Assembly (NCBI GenBank): GCA_015062495.1
Contig: SUUN01000002.1
Location: 306,383-370,382 of the forward strand
DNA length: 64,000 nt
Reading direction: 5' to 3'
Source: Alphaproteobacteria bacterium
GTDB taxonomy: Bacteria > Pseudomonadota > Alphaproteobacteria > Rs-D84
Shown: positions 34,643 through 43,435 of the stretch, piece by piece
Layout of the letters: each line of letters begins with the position of its first letter
Position numbering within the stretch: the stretch's first letter is position 1
Notes under the pieces: generated by a model
Databases searched by the model: none
Seen by the model: only the letters and a program-made list of their open reading frames with translations
Told to the model about the DNA's origin: nothing
Position numbers and translations under genes: made by a program

Positions 34643-35980
34643 ATGAGAAAACTGTCATTTTTTACATTATTTATGATGCCTTTTTGTGCGTTTGCCACCA
34701 CGGACGATTGCATGACGCGCATGGATGTTCCGGCCGGGAAATTAAACCTGCCCCAGGTGATTGAATTGGGCCTGTGTCGCAATCCCCAGACGGCCGCCGC
34801 ATATTTAGCATACGAATCAGCACGTTTTTCTAAAAATGCGGGATATGCCGATTATTTGCCGTCTGTGAATTTATCGGGCAATGCGTCACTGCCATATCGT
34901 AATGAACAGTGGGGCGATTGGTCGTATGGTGCATCCGTTTCTGCGTCTTATTTACTGTTTGATTTTGGTAAACGTTTTTCAGATGTTAAACAGTCTATCT
35001 ATGCATGGCGCGCGGCGGGATTTGATTATGATGAAAGCGTACAAAACTATGTATATGGCATAATTGGTTCGTACTATGCATTACTGAACGCAAATGCGGA
35101 CGTTAAATCGGCCGAAATGTTGCGTACTGTTGCCCAGACCGCACGTGATACCGCAAATAAAAAATTTCGGGCCGGCTCGGTCGCCAAGGCCGACGTGTTA
35201 AAGGCTGATACCACATTGGCCAGTCGTGACCTAGACCTGGAACGCGCAAAAAATAATCGCGAAATTGCCAAGGGGACATTACTGGCCAAACTGTCATTCC
35301 CCGCCGACCAGGATATTGAAATTGCGGACCTGCCGTCGACAATTGGCACGCCCCAGGAAACAAAATCATTGGATGAATTATTTGCCCAGGCGCAAAAAAC
35401 GCGCCCTGATTTATTGCGCGCAACCGCGAACAAAGATGCCGCATGGCATCGCCGCAACAGTGTATTTCTTAGCAATCTGCCGTCAATATCTGCATCGGGT
35501 TCATTGTCATGGAACGATACACCATCCGAAGCGTTCAACGCCGGCAACGATAAAATCAGTGGCAGTATTGGCGTCCGTGCATCAATGCCATTGTTCGCAG
35601 GTTTTGCCAATCTGTATAACGCGCGTGCCGCATCTGCAAACTATGACCGTGCGGTTGAAATCGAACGCCAGACGAACGATAATGCCACGTTGGATATATT
35701 CACGGCGTATCAAAATTACAAAACGGCCCAGACCGTGTTAAAACAGACCGAAACATTACTAAAATCTGCAACCGAATCAGAACGCGTCACCGCCGGCATG
35801 TACAAGGTTGGACGTGCCACAATGCTGGATTGGCAAACGGCGCAATCTGAATTGGTCAGTGCTGAAAAACAAAACAACGCCGCCAAATATGATTTGTTTA
35901 CCAAGCGTGCCGCGGTGGCATTGGCGGTTGGCGAAATCAAAACGGAATTAGACAAGGATGTTGAAAATGAAGAAAACTAA
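34643..35980 (+). CDS. TolC family outer membrane protein
   Basis: A 445-residue TolC-like channel subunit. The signal peptide ends near residue 19 (CAFA|TT). It shows two internal repeats: NLPQVIELGLCRNPQTAAAYLAYESAR (residues 35-60), helical stretches 100-210, the second N-repeat near 245-270 (DELFAQAQKTRPDLLRA), and a barrel stretch (ASMPLFAGFANLYNAR, 310-325). It stops 14 bases inside the adaptor start and would form a MacAB-TolC exporter with it. It is clearly different from the TolC-like protein at 18951. Confidence 0.9.
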   Translation: MRKLSFFTLFMMPFCAFATTDDCMTRMDVPAGKLNLPQVIELGLCRNPQTAAAYLAYESARFSKNAGYADYLPSVNLSGNASLPYRNEQWGDWSYGASVSASYLLFDFGKRFSDVKQSIYAWRAAGFDYDESVQNYVYGIIGSYYALLNANADVKSAEMLRTVAQTARDTANKKFRAGSVAKADVLKADTTLASRDLDLERAKNNREIAKGTLLAKLSFPADQDIEIADLPSTIGTPQETKSLDELFAQAQKTRPDLLRATANKDAAWHRRNSVFLSNLPSISASGSLSWNDTPSEAFNAGNDKISGSIGVRASMPLFAGFANLYNARAASANYDRAVEIERQTNDNATLDIFTAYQNYKTAQTVLKQTETLLKSATESERVTAGMYKVGRATMLDWQTAQSELVSAEKQNNAAKYDLFTKRAAVALAVGEIKTELDKDVENEEN

Positions 35981-37178
35981 GACACCCACAGTGGCGCAAC
36001 CAAAAAAATCATTTACCCGTCGCGTGTTTGGATGGTTGTGGCGTAAAAAGTGGTGGATTTTATTGCTGGCGGCCATTGCAATTGGCGCATGGTTGATATT
36101 TGGCGGCACGTCTAAGAAACCTGGTGAATTTATCACATTAAATATCACGCGTGGCGACCTGCGCCAGGTGGTGACTGCGACCGGTGAAATTCAACCTGTA
36201 AACACCGTCAACGTCGGGTCCCAGGTGTCGGGTACAATTGACAATCTGTATGTCGATTTTAATACCAAGGTTAAAAAAGGCGACATTTTGCTGACCATTG
36301 AACCGTCTGTTTTACAGGCGTCCGTCGATGAATCGCGCGCATCTTTGGACAGTGCTATTTCCCAACGCAATTTCGCAAAAAGTGAATACGAACGCAACAA
36401 AACCCTGTATGACGAAGGTTTCATCGCGCGCGCCGAAATGGAACAGTCCCAAACCCAATACGAACAGGCCGAACAGTCCGTTAAACGTGCCCAATCCACA
36501 TACGATCGCGCCGTAACAAATCTTGGATATGCGACCATTGTATCGCCGGTTGATGGCACTGTCATCTCGCGCAAGGTTGACGTTGGCCAAACCGTTGCTG
36601 CATCATTCCAGACGCCTGATTTATTTGAAATCGCCGAAGATTTAACCAAGATGCAAATTGAAACCGCCGTATCCGAAGCGGACATTGGTGTCATCCAAGA
36701 AGGTCAACCCGTCACCTTTACCGTTGATGCATATCCAACCGAAACATTCGATGGCGTGGTGCGTCAAATCCGCCTGTCGCCAACGACAACATCAAATGTT
36801 GTTGTTTATACGGTTGTGATTGATGTCGATAATTCTGACCTGCGTCTGATGCCAGGTATGACCGCATTTGTGACAATCATTATTTCAGAAAAAGAAAACG
36901 TATGGCGTGCGGCAAATTCCGCATTCTTGGTTCGCAGTTTTGCAAACTTTCTGGACGCAGAAACAATCAATGGTGCAACGCCTGTGTCGCACCTGGCCGT
37001 ATTGCGTGATGGTAACGTTATTATGATTCCTTTTTCCAAGGGGTTAAGTACCGCAACCGAAACAGAAATAATATCTGATGAAATCCAAATGGGGGACAAA
37101 GTTATTGTTGGCCGCATGGGTATGGCCTCATCAAACACGAAACAAAAAATGAACCCCATGCGTGGCCCACGAATGTAA
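35967..37178 (+). CDS. MacA-like periplasmic adaptor (membrane fusion protein)
   Basis: A 403-residue adaptor with full domain order: transmembrane helix (about residues 30-48), lipoyl half (VGSQVSGTIDNLYVDFNTKVKKGD), a long alpha-helical hairpin (about 105-175, Glu/Gln/Ala-rich), second lipoyl half (TIVSPVDGTVISRKVDVGQTV), beta-barrel and membrane-proximal domain. It links an inner-membrane ABC exporter to TolC. The ABC partner is not next to it; MacB-like genes lie at 1360-3323. I chose the ATG at 35967, nine bases after AAGG; an ATG at 35958 lies too close to that site. Confidence 0.9.
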   Translation: MKKTKTPTVAQPKKSFTRRVFGWLWRKKWWILLLAAIAIGAWLIFGGTSKKPGEFITLNITRGDLRQVVTATGEIQPVNTVNVGSQVSGTIDNLYVDFNTKVKKGDILLTIEPSVLQASVDESRASLDSAISQRNFAKSEYERNKTLYDEGFIARAEMEQSQTQYEQAEQSVKRAQSTYDRAVTNLGYATIVSPVDGTVISRKVDVGQTVAASFQTPDLFEIAEDLTKMQIETAVSEADIGVIQEGQPVTFTVDAYPTETFDGVVRQIRLSPTTTSNVVVYTVVIDVDNSDLRLMPGMTAFVTIIISEKENVWRAANSAFLVRSFANFLDAETINGATPVSHLAVLRDGNVIMIPFSKGLSTATETEIISDEIQMGDKVIVGRMGMASSNTKQKMNPMRGPRM

Positions 37179-37198
37179 ATAAATTAATAGTGGTGTAA

Positions 37199-37220
37199 TA
37201 TCCCCCACGCGGGGATTTTT
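37199..37220 (+). terminator. Intrinsic terminator
   Basis: The stem ATCCCC/GGGGAT with loop CACGC is followed by a T run, between the adaptor gene and the phosphotransacylase gene. Confidence 0.7.
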
Positions 37221-37249
37221 ACACCCGCCCCAGCCCCAGGAATATATTC

Positions 37250-38143
37250 ATGACACCCGAATTTAAAACATTGTTGGAATCTATGCGCCCCGCGTCACCG
37301 CGCAGGGTTGCATTGGCGTACGCCACCGACCCAAACGCGTTGTCGTCTGTGTGCGTTGCGCATAAAATGGGATTTGTAGATGCCGTTTTATGCGGCGATG
37401 AAACTGAAATAAAAAATATCGCATCCAAACACAATCTGGATATATCTGATTTTGAAATTGTGCATTGCAATGATGAATTGTCGGCGGCAAATGCTGCGGT
37501 TAAATTGGTTCGTGATGGTCGCGCCGATATTTTGATGAAGGGCCTAATCCACACCGCCGATATTTTGCGTTCGGTACTTAACCGCGAAACGGGTATTCGT
37601 GGTGACGGAATTTTGTCGCATGTATCGGTCTTGTATTCTCCGTCACGCAATCGCAGACTGTTCTTAACCGACATTGCAATGGTTATGTATCCAGACCTGG
37701 CGAAAAAGACAGAATTGATAAATAACGCGGTGTCCTTTGCGCGCCATATGGGGGTGGATACGCCACGTGTTGCACCACTGTGTGCGGTTGAAACATTAAA
37801 TCCCAAAATGCCGGCAACCGTTGATGCAGACGCCTTGCGTCAAATGAACGAGCGTGGTGAAATCGCCAATTGCATTATATCGGGTCCGATATCATTTGAT
37901 ATTGCGGTGTCTAAATCCGCCGCCGCGGCCAAGGGCTATACCGGTTCAATTCATGGCGATGCCGATATATTATTATTTGATAATATCGAAGCGGGCAATA
38001 ATACGATTAAGGCGATGGTACAATTTGGTGATTGGATATTTGGTGGTGTGATTGTTGGTGCGCGCACACCGATAATTATAAATTCACGTTCTGATTCAGA
38101 CACATCGAAACTGTTTTCGATTGCGTGTGCATGCACAATGTAA
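37250..38143 (+). CDS. Phosphate acyltransferase (phosphate butyryl/acetyltransferase family)
   Basis: Exchanges CoA for phosphate on an acyl group, feeding acyl phosphate to a kinase for ATP. The 297-residue length fits Ptb more than long Pta. Visible blocks are DILMKGLIHTADILRSVLNRE (about 90-110), SHVSVLY, LTDIAMVMYPDLAKK, and the C-terminal FDNIEAGNNTIKAMVQF and GVIVGARTPIIINSRSDS. Both butyryl and acetyl substrates are possible. The matching kinase is not in the window. A terminator follows the stop. Confidence 0.85.
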   Translation: MTPEFKTLLESMRPASPRRVALAYATDPNALSSVCVAHKMGFVDAVLCGDETEIKNIASKHNLDISDFEIVHCNDELSAANAAVKLVRDGRADILMKGLIHTADILRSVLNRETGIRGDGILSHVSVLYSPSRNRRLFLTDIAMVMYPDLAKKTELINNAVSFARHMGVDTPRVAPLCAVETLNPKMPATVDADALRQMNERGEIANCIISGPISFDIAVSKSAAAAKGYTGSIHGDADILLFDNIEAGNNTIKAMVQFGDWIFGGVIVGARTPIIINSRSDSDTSKLFSIACACTM

Positions 38144-38172
38144 AAAAAATCGGGAATATACCCGATTTTTTT
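38144..38172 (+). terminator. Intrinsic terminator
   Basis: The stem AAAATCGGG/CCCGATTTT with loop AATATA is followed by a T run. Confidence 0.8.
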
Positions 38173-38238
38173 CTTGCTTTTGTGTGGTTCATGCCCCACA
38201 ATCCTTTGGCATTTTTTAATTAAACGCAAGGAGAAACC

Positions 38239-40899
38239 ATGAGTAATAAATGGGTATATACCTTTGGTAATGGCGCCGCCGAAGGTCAGGCAGATATGAA
38301 AAATCTGCTGGGTGGCAAGGGTGCAAATTTAGCAGAAATGAACTTGGTTGGATTGCCTGTTCCTGCGGGCTTTACGGTGACAACCGATGTTTGTACATAT
38401 TATTATGCGAACAACCAGACATATCCGTCTGATTTAATGGACCAGGTGCGCACCGGTATTGCACACGTTGAATCCATTATGGGTAAAAAGTTTGCAGACC
38501 TGGAAAATCCATTGTTGGTATCTGTTCGTTCTGGTGCACGCGTATCTATGCCGGGCATGATGGACACTGTTTTGAATTTGGGGTTGAACGACGAAACGGT
38601 AAAAGCATTGGCAAAAATTTCTGGCAACGAACGTTTTGCATATGATTCATATCGTCGCTTTATCATGATGTTCAGCGAAGTTGTTATGGGCGCAGACATT
38701 GACCTGTTTGAACACACCCTGGAACGCATGAAAGAAGACAAGGGTTATAAACAGGACACAGAATTGACGGCCGATGATTTGAAAGACTTGGTTGAAAAGT
38801 TCAAAGAAATCGGTGTTAAAATCGGCAAAGTATTCCCCCAAGATCCATGGAAACAGTTGGAAATGGGTATCGGCGCCGTATTCGGTTCTTGGATGAGCAA
38901 AAAGGCCATCACATACCGTAAATTGAACAATATCCCAGCCGATTGGGGTACCGCTGTTAATGTCCAGGCGATGGTATTCGGTAATTCTGGCGATGACAGT
39001 GCGACCGGCGTATGTTTCAGCCGTGACCCAGCAACAGGTGAAAACAAATACTATGGTGAATATCTGATTAACGCCCAGGGCGAAGACGTTGTTGCAGGTA
39101 TCCGCACCCCACAGCCAATGAGCAAGGATGATTCCGGCCGTCTGTCACTGGAAGAAGCGATGCCAGCAGTCTATAAAGAATTGTGTGATGTTCGTGAAAA
39201 ACTGGAACGTCATTACAAAGATATGCAGGACATGGAATTCACAATCGAACATGGAAAACTTTGGATGTTACAGTGCCGTAACGGTAAACGTACTGCGGCG
39301 GCCGCGGTTCGCATGGCGGTTGAAATGGTATCCGAAGGCCTGTTGACCAAAGAAGAAGCAATCCTGCGCGTTGGTGCGGACCAGCTTGACCATTTATTAC
39401 ACCCAATGTTAGACCCCAAGGCTGAAAAGCGTGTTATCGCAACCGGTCTGCCGGCGTCACCTGGTGCGGCGGTGGGTATGGCGGTCTTTAACGCCGAAGA
39501 TGCCGAAAAATGGGCGGCTGCGGGTAAACAGGTTATGTTAATCCGTATTGAAACATCCCCCGAAGATATCGCAGGTATGAACGCGGCCCAGGGTGTTATC
39601 ACAGCGCGCGGCGGTATGACATCGCACGCAGCGGTTGTAGCACGTGGTATGGGAACACCATGCGTATCTGGTTCACCAGACATCAAAATCGACTATGAAT
39701 CCAAAACCTTGAAGACAACATCTGGTGTTGTTATCAACGAAGGCGATTGGATTTCAATCGACGGTGCCAAGGGCCAGATTATCGAAGGTAAAATCCCAAC
39801 CGTATCTGTTGAATTGACGGGTAATTTCGGCACATTGATGAAATGGGTTGATGAAATCAAAACATTGACGGTCAAGGCCAACGCCGAAACACCAAAAGAC
39901 GCAAAACAGGCACGCGACTTTGGTGCCGAAGGTATCGGTTTGGCACGTACAGAACACATGTTCTTTGATCCATCCCGTATCCAGGATATGCGTGAAATGA
40001 TTCTGGCCGAAGACGAAGCCGGCCGTCGCGCTGCCTTGGCAAAACTGTTGCCATATCAGCGCGCTGACTTTGTAGAATTGTTCAAAATTATGGACGGTCT
40101 GCCGGTTACAATTCGTTTGATTGACCCACCGCTACACGAATTCTTGCCACATACCGACGCAGAAATCGAAGAATTGGCGGCGCACATCGGCAAGTCTGTT
40201 GAATTTATTAAACAGCGCGCAGAAGCCTTGCATGAACAGAATCCAATGTTGGGCCATCGTGGTTGCCGCTTGGCGATTACATACCCAGAAATCTGCGAAA
40301 TGCAGACACGCGCGATTCTGTCCGCGGCATTGGAAGTTAAAAAGGCTGGTATCCGCGTATTCCCAGAAATCGAAGTTCCATTGGTTGGCTCGAAAAAAGA
40401 AGTGGATATCGTCAAAGCGGTTATCGATGCAACGGCCCAGTCCTTGTTTGCTGAAACAGGCGAATCTGTTGAATACACAGTTGGTTCTATGATTGAATTG
40501 CCACGCGCAGCAGTATTGGCAAATGAAATTGCGGAATCTTGTGAATTCTTTGAATTCGGCACAAACGACCTGACCCAGACAACATTGGGTATGTCACGTG
40601 ACGACACAGCGAAAATCTTGGATGAATATCGTGCCCGTGGCGTATACGTTGCCGACCCATTCGCATCTGTTGACCAGTTGGGTGTTGGCCTGTTGATTAA
40701 AGACGCGGTTAAGAAAGCGCGCGCGACCCGTGGCGAACACATCCACCTGGGTGTGTGTGGTGAACACGGTGGTGATCCAGAATCCATCATGTTCTTCCAC
40801 CAGTGCGGATTTAACTCGGTCTCGTGCAGTCCGTTCCGCGTGCCAATCGCGCGTTTGGCTGCTGCCCAGGCTGCGGTTAAATACCCACGCAAGAACTAA
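38239..40899 (+). CDS. ppdK: Pyruvate, phosphate dikinase
   Basis: PPDK interconverts pyruvate + ATP + Pi and PEP + AMP + PPi; in fermentative bacteria it often works in the glycolytic direction and yields extra ATP equivalents from pyrophosphate. The 886-residue enzyme shows the ATP-grasp domain (LLGGKGANLAEM, VSVRSGARVSMPGMMDTVLNLG), the phosphohistidine domain (GGMTSHAAVVARGMGTPCV, His463) and the PEP-binding TIM barrel (GIGLARTEHMF, GHRGCRLAITYPEI, FEFGTNDLTQTTLG, CGEHGGDP). All key blocks are intact. Strong AAGGAGA ribosome site; terminator behind. Confidence 0.97.
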   Translation: MSNKWVYTFGNGAAEGQADMKNLLGGKGANLAEMNLVGLPVPAGFTVTTDVCTYYYANNQTYPSDLMDQVRTGIAHVESIMGKKFADLENPLLVSVRSGARVSMPGMMDTVLNLGLNDETVKALAKISGNERFAYDSYRRFIMMFSEVVMGADIDLFEHTLERMKEDKGYKQDTELTADDLKDLVEKFKEIGVKIGKVFPQDPWKQLEMGIGAVFGSWMSKKAITYRKLNNIPADWGTAVNVQAMVFGNSGDDSATGVCFSRDPATGENKYYGEYLINAQGEDVVAGIRTPQPMSKDDSGRLSLEEAMPAVYKELCDVREKLERHYKDMQDMEFTIEHGKLWMLQCRNGKRTAAAAVRMAVEMVSEGLLTKEEAILRVGADQLDHLLHPMLDPKAEKRVIATGLPASPGAAVGMAVFNAEDAEKWAAAGKQVMLIRIETSPEDIAGMNAAQGVITARGGMTSHAAVVARGMGTPCVSGSPDIKIDYESKTLKTTSGVVINEGDWISIDGAKGQIIEGKIPTVSVELTGNFGTLMKWVDEIKTLTVKANAETPKDAKQARDFGAEGIGLARTEHMFFDPSRIQDMREMILAEDEAGRRAALAKLLPYQRADFVELFKIMDGLPVTIRLIDPPLHEFLPHTDAEIEELAAHIGKSVEFIKQRAEALHEQNPMLGHRGCRLAITYPEICEMQTRAILSAALEVKKAGIRVFPEIEVPLVGSKKEVDIVKAVIDATAQSLFAETGESVEYTVGSMIELPRAAVLANEIAESCEFFEFGTNDLTQTTLGMSRDDTAKILDEYRARGVYVADPFASVDQLGVGLLIKDAVKKARATRGEHIHLGVCGEHGGDPESIMFFHQCGFNSVSCSPFRVPIARLAAAQAAVKYPRKN

Positions 40900-40901
40900 A
40901 A

Positions 40902-40926
40902 AAATCCCCCACCCGGGGGATTTTTA
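40902..40926 (+). terminator. Intrinsic terminator of ppdK
   Basis: The stem AATCCCCC/GGGGGATT with loop ACCC is followed by a T run. Confidence 0.85.
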
Positions 40927-40971
40927 TTATCACTATTTACCTGTTGAAATATCTATATACAAAAACAATAA

Positions 40972-41094
40972 AAAACGCGCCAAAGGCGCGGTCTGCGTGG
41001 TTTATATCAAAAAAAATACTGCCGAATCCAAACGGTGGTTTAGATTCAGCACATTTTCTGACCTAATTTTGGCGCAATTTCCCATAAAAGTCAA
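40972..41094 (-). ncRNA. Candidate small RNA transcribed from the repeat, minus strand
   Basis: On the minus strand a -35 TTGACT (41094-41089) and a weak -10 CAAAAT (17 bases later) precede the left palindrome and then a GC hairpin CGCGCC/GGCGCG followed by a T run (about 40993-40970). That would give an RNA of about 85 bases. On this strand the palindrome pairs with two U-G wobbles (13 pairs, loop CACC), while the plus strand would have C-A mismatches. This favours the minus strand as the functional RNA. No protein frame explains the terminator. Confidence 0.35.
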
Positions 41095-41135
41095 TCCCAT
41101 TTTATGCCGAATCTAAACCACCGTTTGGATACAAC
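41015..41135 (+). repeat. Paired palindromic repeat, locus 2
   Basis: The left copy (41016-41049) begins TGCCGAATCCAAAC and ends GTTTAGATTCAGCA. The right copy (41102-41135) begins TGCCGAATCTAAAC and ends GTTTGGATACAACGG. The right copy is almost the reverse complement of the left, so the two stand head to head with about 52 bases between. The same arrangement lies at 33066-33182. An ATG at 41101 opens a 12-codon frame that ends in TAA. Confidence 0.7.
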
Positions 41136-41166
41136 GGTGTAAACAAAAAACAGTGGGGGATGAAAT

Positions 41167-42309
41167 ATGCAGTCTTTATTGAACAATATGTGCTTTTATA
41201 ACATTTGGCAACGTTCGCGTCGCGTGTGCTTGCGTGCGATTGGTCTGATTGTTGCATTATTTTCATCCACACACGCCCGTGCATATTTATCGACCGCATG
41301 TCCATGGTGTTCGCGGTATTCGAATTCTATATGTGACATGAGTAGCGCCGAAGGATACAGTGACGGCCGTGTGATTGGCAGTTTTGTCCAGGCGTGCATC
41401 CCCGCCGACAACAAAGGGGTAAACTATCCACAAATCCAAGATTCAACCTGTGTCAAAAAATTGCAGGCCATCGGCATGTGCGATGGGAACGAAGGTGGTT
41501 CTACGGTCTCGTTTTTATATCAGTCTGGGTTAAATTGCACCAGTGGCGTAACCTCCACACCAGATTATTACACATATTATTGTGGTTATACATATCAAAC
41601 CACAGAATTAGCATTTAATGTTGTCCAGATGGCTGCGATTGACAATACGTCATATCCGTACATATGCTGTGATTTAAATTGTGGATACGACGGTTCGTAC
41701 AATTGTTGTGTATCACAAAGTTCATGCATTATGCCAATGGTTTGTGGATATGGCGCATGCCCCAGTGGTTATTACAATTATGTGCAACTGTCCAGTGATT
41801 CTGCCACGCCTGACGGTGTAATATCCTGTACCGCAGAATTCCAGGAATATTTCAGTGCCACTCAAAACTCAACCGGATGGTGCGACCCAACAACCGGCAA
41901 AATTTTCGTCGAAGGCACTGGGGCGCTGTTAATCTCGCATTTCTGTTATGGGACTGATTATATTCCACAGTACGGAAACCTAATTCAGTTTTTTTGTGGT
42001 TTGATTATTGAAGGGTGCGAAACTGGAAATGGCTATTATGTAAACAAGATTCTGCCTGGTGATCCTATGTACTATGGTACATGTGGCTATACCAACAGTG
42101 ATTATTGTCCCAAGTGCCCAACAGACGTCAGCGGTTATTCCAGTGACCATAATTTTACAATTACAGCCGATTCTAGTTCACAAGGGATAACGTCTTGTCG
42201 GGCAACTGCGGGTAATCCGACGGTGTCTGACACTGACACAACAGGCAAATTCGATGTTATAATCAGTGGCGCATGTCCATATTTGCATGGCGACGGGGTC
42301 GTTGAATAG
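41167..42309 (+). CDS. Exported Cys- and Tyr-rich protein
   Basis: I do not recognise a family. A 380-residue protein with a long signal peptide: basic NIWQRSRRVCLRAIG, hydrophobic LIVALFSS, cleavage near THARA (about residue 39). The mature part has around 30 Cys, often as CC or C-x2-C (CPWCSRYS, ICCDLNCGYDGSYNCCV, CPKCPTDV), and many Tyr, Ser and Thr. Such composition fits a disulfide-stabilised surface protein. A good GGGGGAT ribosome site precedes the ATG. The upstream repeat pair is shared with the Cys-rich gene at 33151. The next gene, a glycosyltransferase, starts three bases after its stop, so the two are cotranscribed. Confidence 0.7.
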   Translation: MQSLLNNMCFYNIWQRSRRVCLRAIGLIVALFSSTHARAYLSTACPWCSRYSNSICDMSSAEGYSDGRVIGSFVQACIPADNKGVNYPQIQDSTCVKKLQAIGMCDGNEGGSTVSFLYQSGLNCTSGVTSTPDYYTYYCGYTYQTTELAFNVVQMAAIDNTSYPYICCDLNCGYDGSYNCCVSQSSCIMPMVCGYGACPSGYYNYVQLSSDSATPDGVISCTAEFQEYFSATQNSTGWCDPTTGKIFVEGTGALLISHFCYGTDYIPQYGNLIQFFCGLIIEGCETGNGYYVNKILPGDPMYYGTCGYTNSDYCPKCPTDVSGYSSDHNFTITADSSSQGITSCRATAGNPTVSDTDTTGKFDVIISGACPYLHGDGVVE

Positions 42310-42311
42310 AT

Positions 42312-43409
42312 ATGAAAAAACAGCACAAACAAATTAATGTCATTGAAATTGACATTCGTGACGCCAACTATCAAACCGGGATTGGGCGGTATATTGATAT
42401 TGTTTCGCGCAATATGCCAAATTATGTGCATACATATCGCATAATTTTATACCGCACAGATGCGCACGAAGTTCACATCACGCAAACAGATGACGAATTG
42501 TCGGTATATATGCCTAAAAACGTTCCAAATCACACATTGAACAGCGTTATTATTCAAATGTGGGGCGCAAAAATTGCAAAAATGCAAAACCTGATTTTAA
42601 AGGTAAACTGTGTTGGAATGGAATCGTTGGCATATGCAATCCGAACCCAGTTTTACTGTAAAATTATTGGTGTTCTGCATTTTTCACCGCAATGGATTTT
42701 GGATGGTAAACCCAATCGCAAACATAATCCTTACTTTAATATGGATCATGTAATATCTGTATTTGCGGGCGGTGTTAATTATTTACGTGAAATAAATTGC
42801 ACACGTCCACATACAGTAATCTTAAATGGTATCGAGCCACCACAGATTGCCCCGCGTCCCCGTGACGATGTTTTTCGCTTTATATTTCCAAACGGTTGGT
42901 CGCCACGCAAAGGATTGGTAAAAATCTTACCTGCGTTTAAAAAGGTTGCTGAAAAACATAAAATCGAAGTTTTAATTCTGGGTGGAACAGAACCCGGTAT
43001 CGACCCTGTGGAATTATCGCGCGACTTACCGGTTCGTCTGTTGGGATTAATAAATGACGAAAACGAAGTTGCAAAATATTATGACATGTCAGATTGCTGT
43101 TTGTTTGCATCTACATCCGAAGCCTGTTCCATCGCCGGTATCGAGGCAATGTCCCGCAACATGCCAATAATATCAACAAACTGCGAAGGTTTGGCGGAAA
43201 TGTTTGGTAACGCCGCCCTGTATGCAAAAATGTCGCCTGACTATTCGATTGACGTGGATGAATACGCCGCCCATATGTGCAGTGTTATTGAAAACAAGCG
43301 TTTGCGTAATAAGTTATCTGTGCTGGCGTATTCACGATATGTCACACGCTATACCGCAAAAAAGATGGTTGCCGAAACATTAAAGGTTTATGAAAATTTG
43401 ACCGATTAA
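42312..43409 (+). CDS. Family 4 (GT-B) glycosyltransferase
   Basis: A 365-residue glycosyltransferase. The N-terminal YQTGIGRYI loop, the linker VILNGIEPP, the FIFPNGWSPRKGLVKILPAF acceptor-domain start, and the C-terminal ASTSEACSIAGIEAMS block (with the E-x7-E pair) identify the GT4 fold. It likely transfers a sugar to a cell-surface glycan. Its tight coupling to the exported Cys-rich gene raises the possibility that it modifies that protein or its partners, which is inference. A terminator follows. Confidence 0.85.
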   Translation: MKKQHKQINVIEIDIRDANYQTGIGRYIDIVSRNMPNYVHTYRIILYRTDAHEVHITQTDDELSVYMPKNVPNHTLNSVIIQMWGAKIAKMQNLILKVNCVGMESLAYAIRTQFYCKIIGVLHFSPQWILDGKPNRKHNPYFNMDHVISVFAGGVNYLREINCTRPHTVILNGIEPPQIAPRPRDDVFRFIFPNGWSPRKGLVKILPAFKKVAEKHKIEVLILGGTEPGIDPVELSRDLPVRLLGLINDENEVAKYYDMSDCCLFASTSEACSIAGIEAMSRNMPIISTNCEGLAEMFGNAALYAKMSPDYSIDVDEYAAHMCSVIENKRLRNKLSVLAYSRYVTRYTAKKMVAETLKVYENLTD

Positions 43410-43435
43410 AAATCCCCCAAACGGGGGATTTTTTT
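43409..43435. terminator. Bidirectional intrinsic terminator
   Basis: The stem AATCCCCC/GGGGGATT with loop AAAC has flanking A and T runs, between convergent genes. Confidence 0.85.

Noticed and set aside
41015..41135. Invertible promoter between head-to-head repeats
   Set aside because: The inverted arms would allow inversion, but there is no recombinase gene in the window, the spacer has only a weak promoter on one strand, and the arms differ in several bases. Kept only as a side hypothesis.
41102..41305. Minus-strand frame over the start of the exported gene
   Set aside because: It is antisense to a signal peptide with a good ribosome site on the plus strand and shows no domain.
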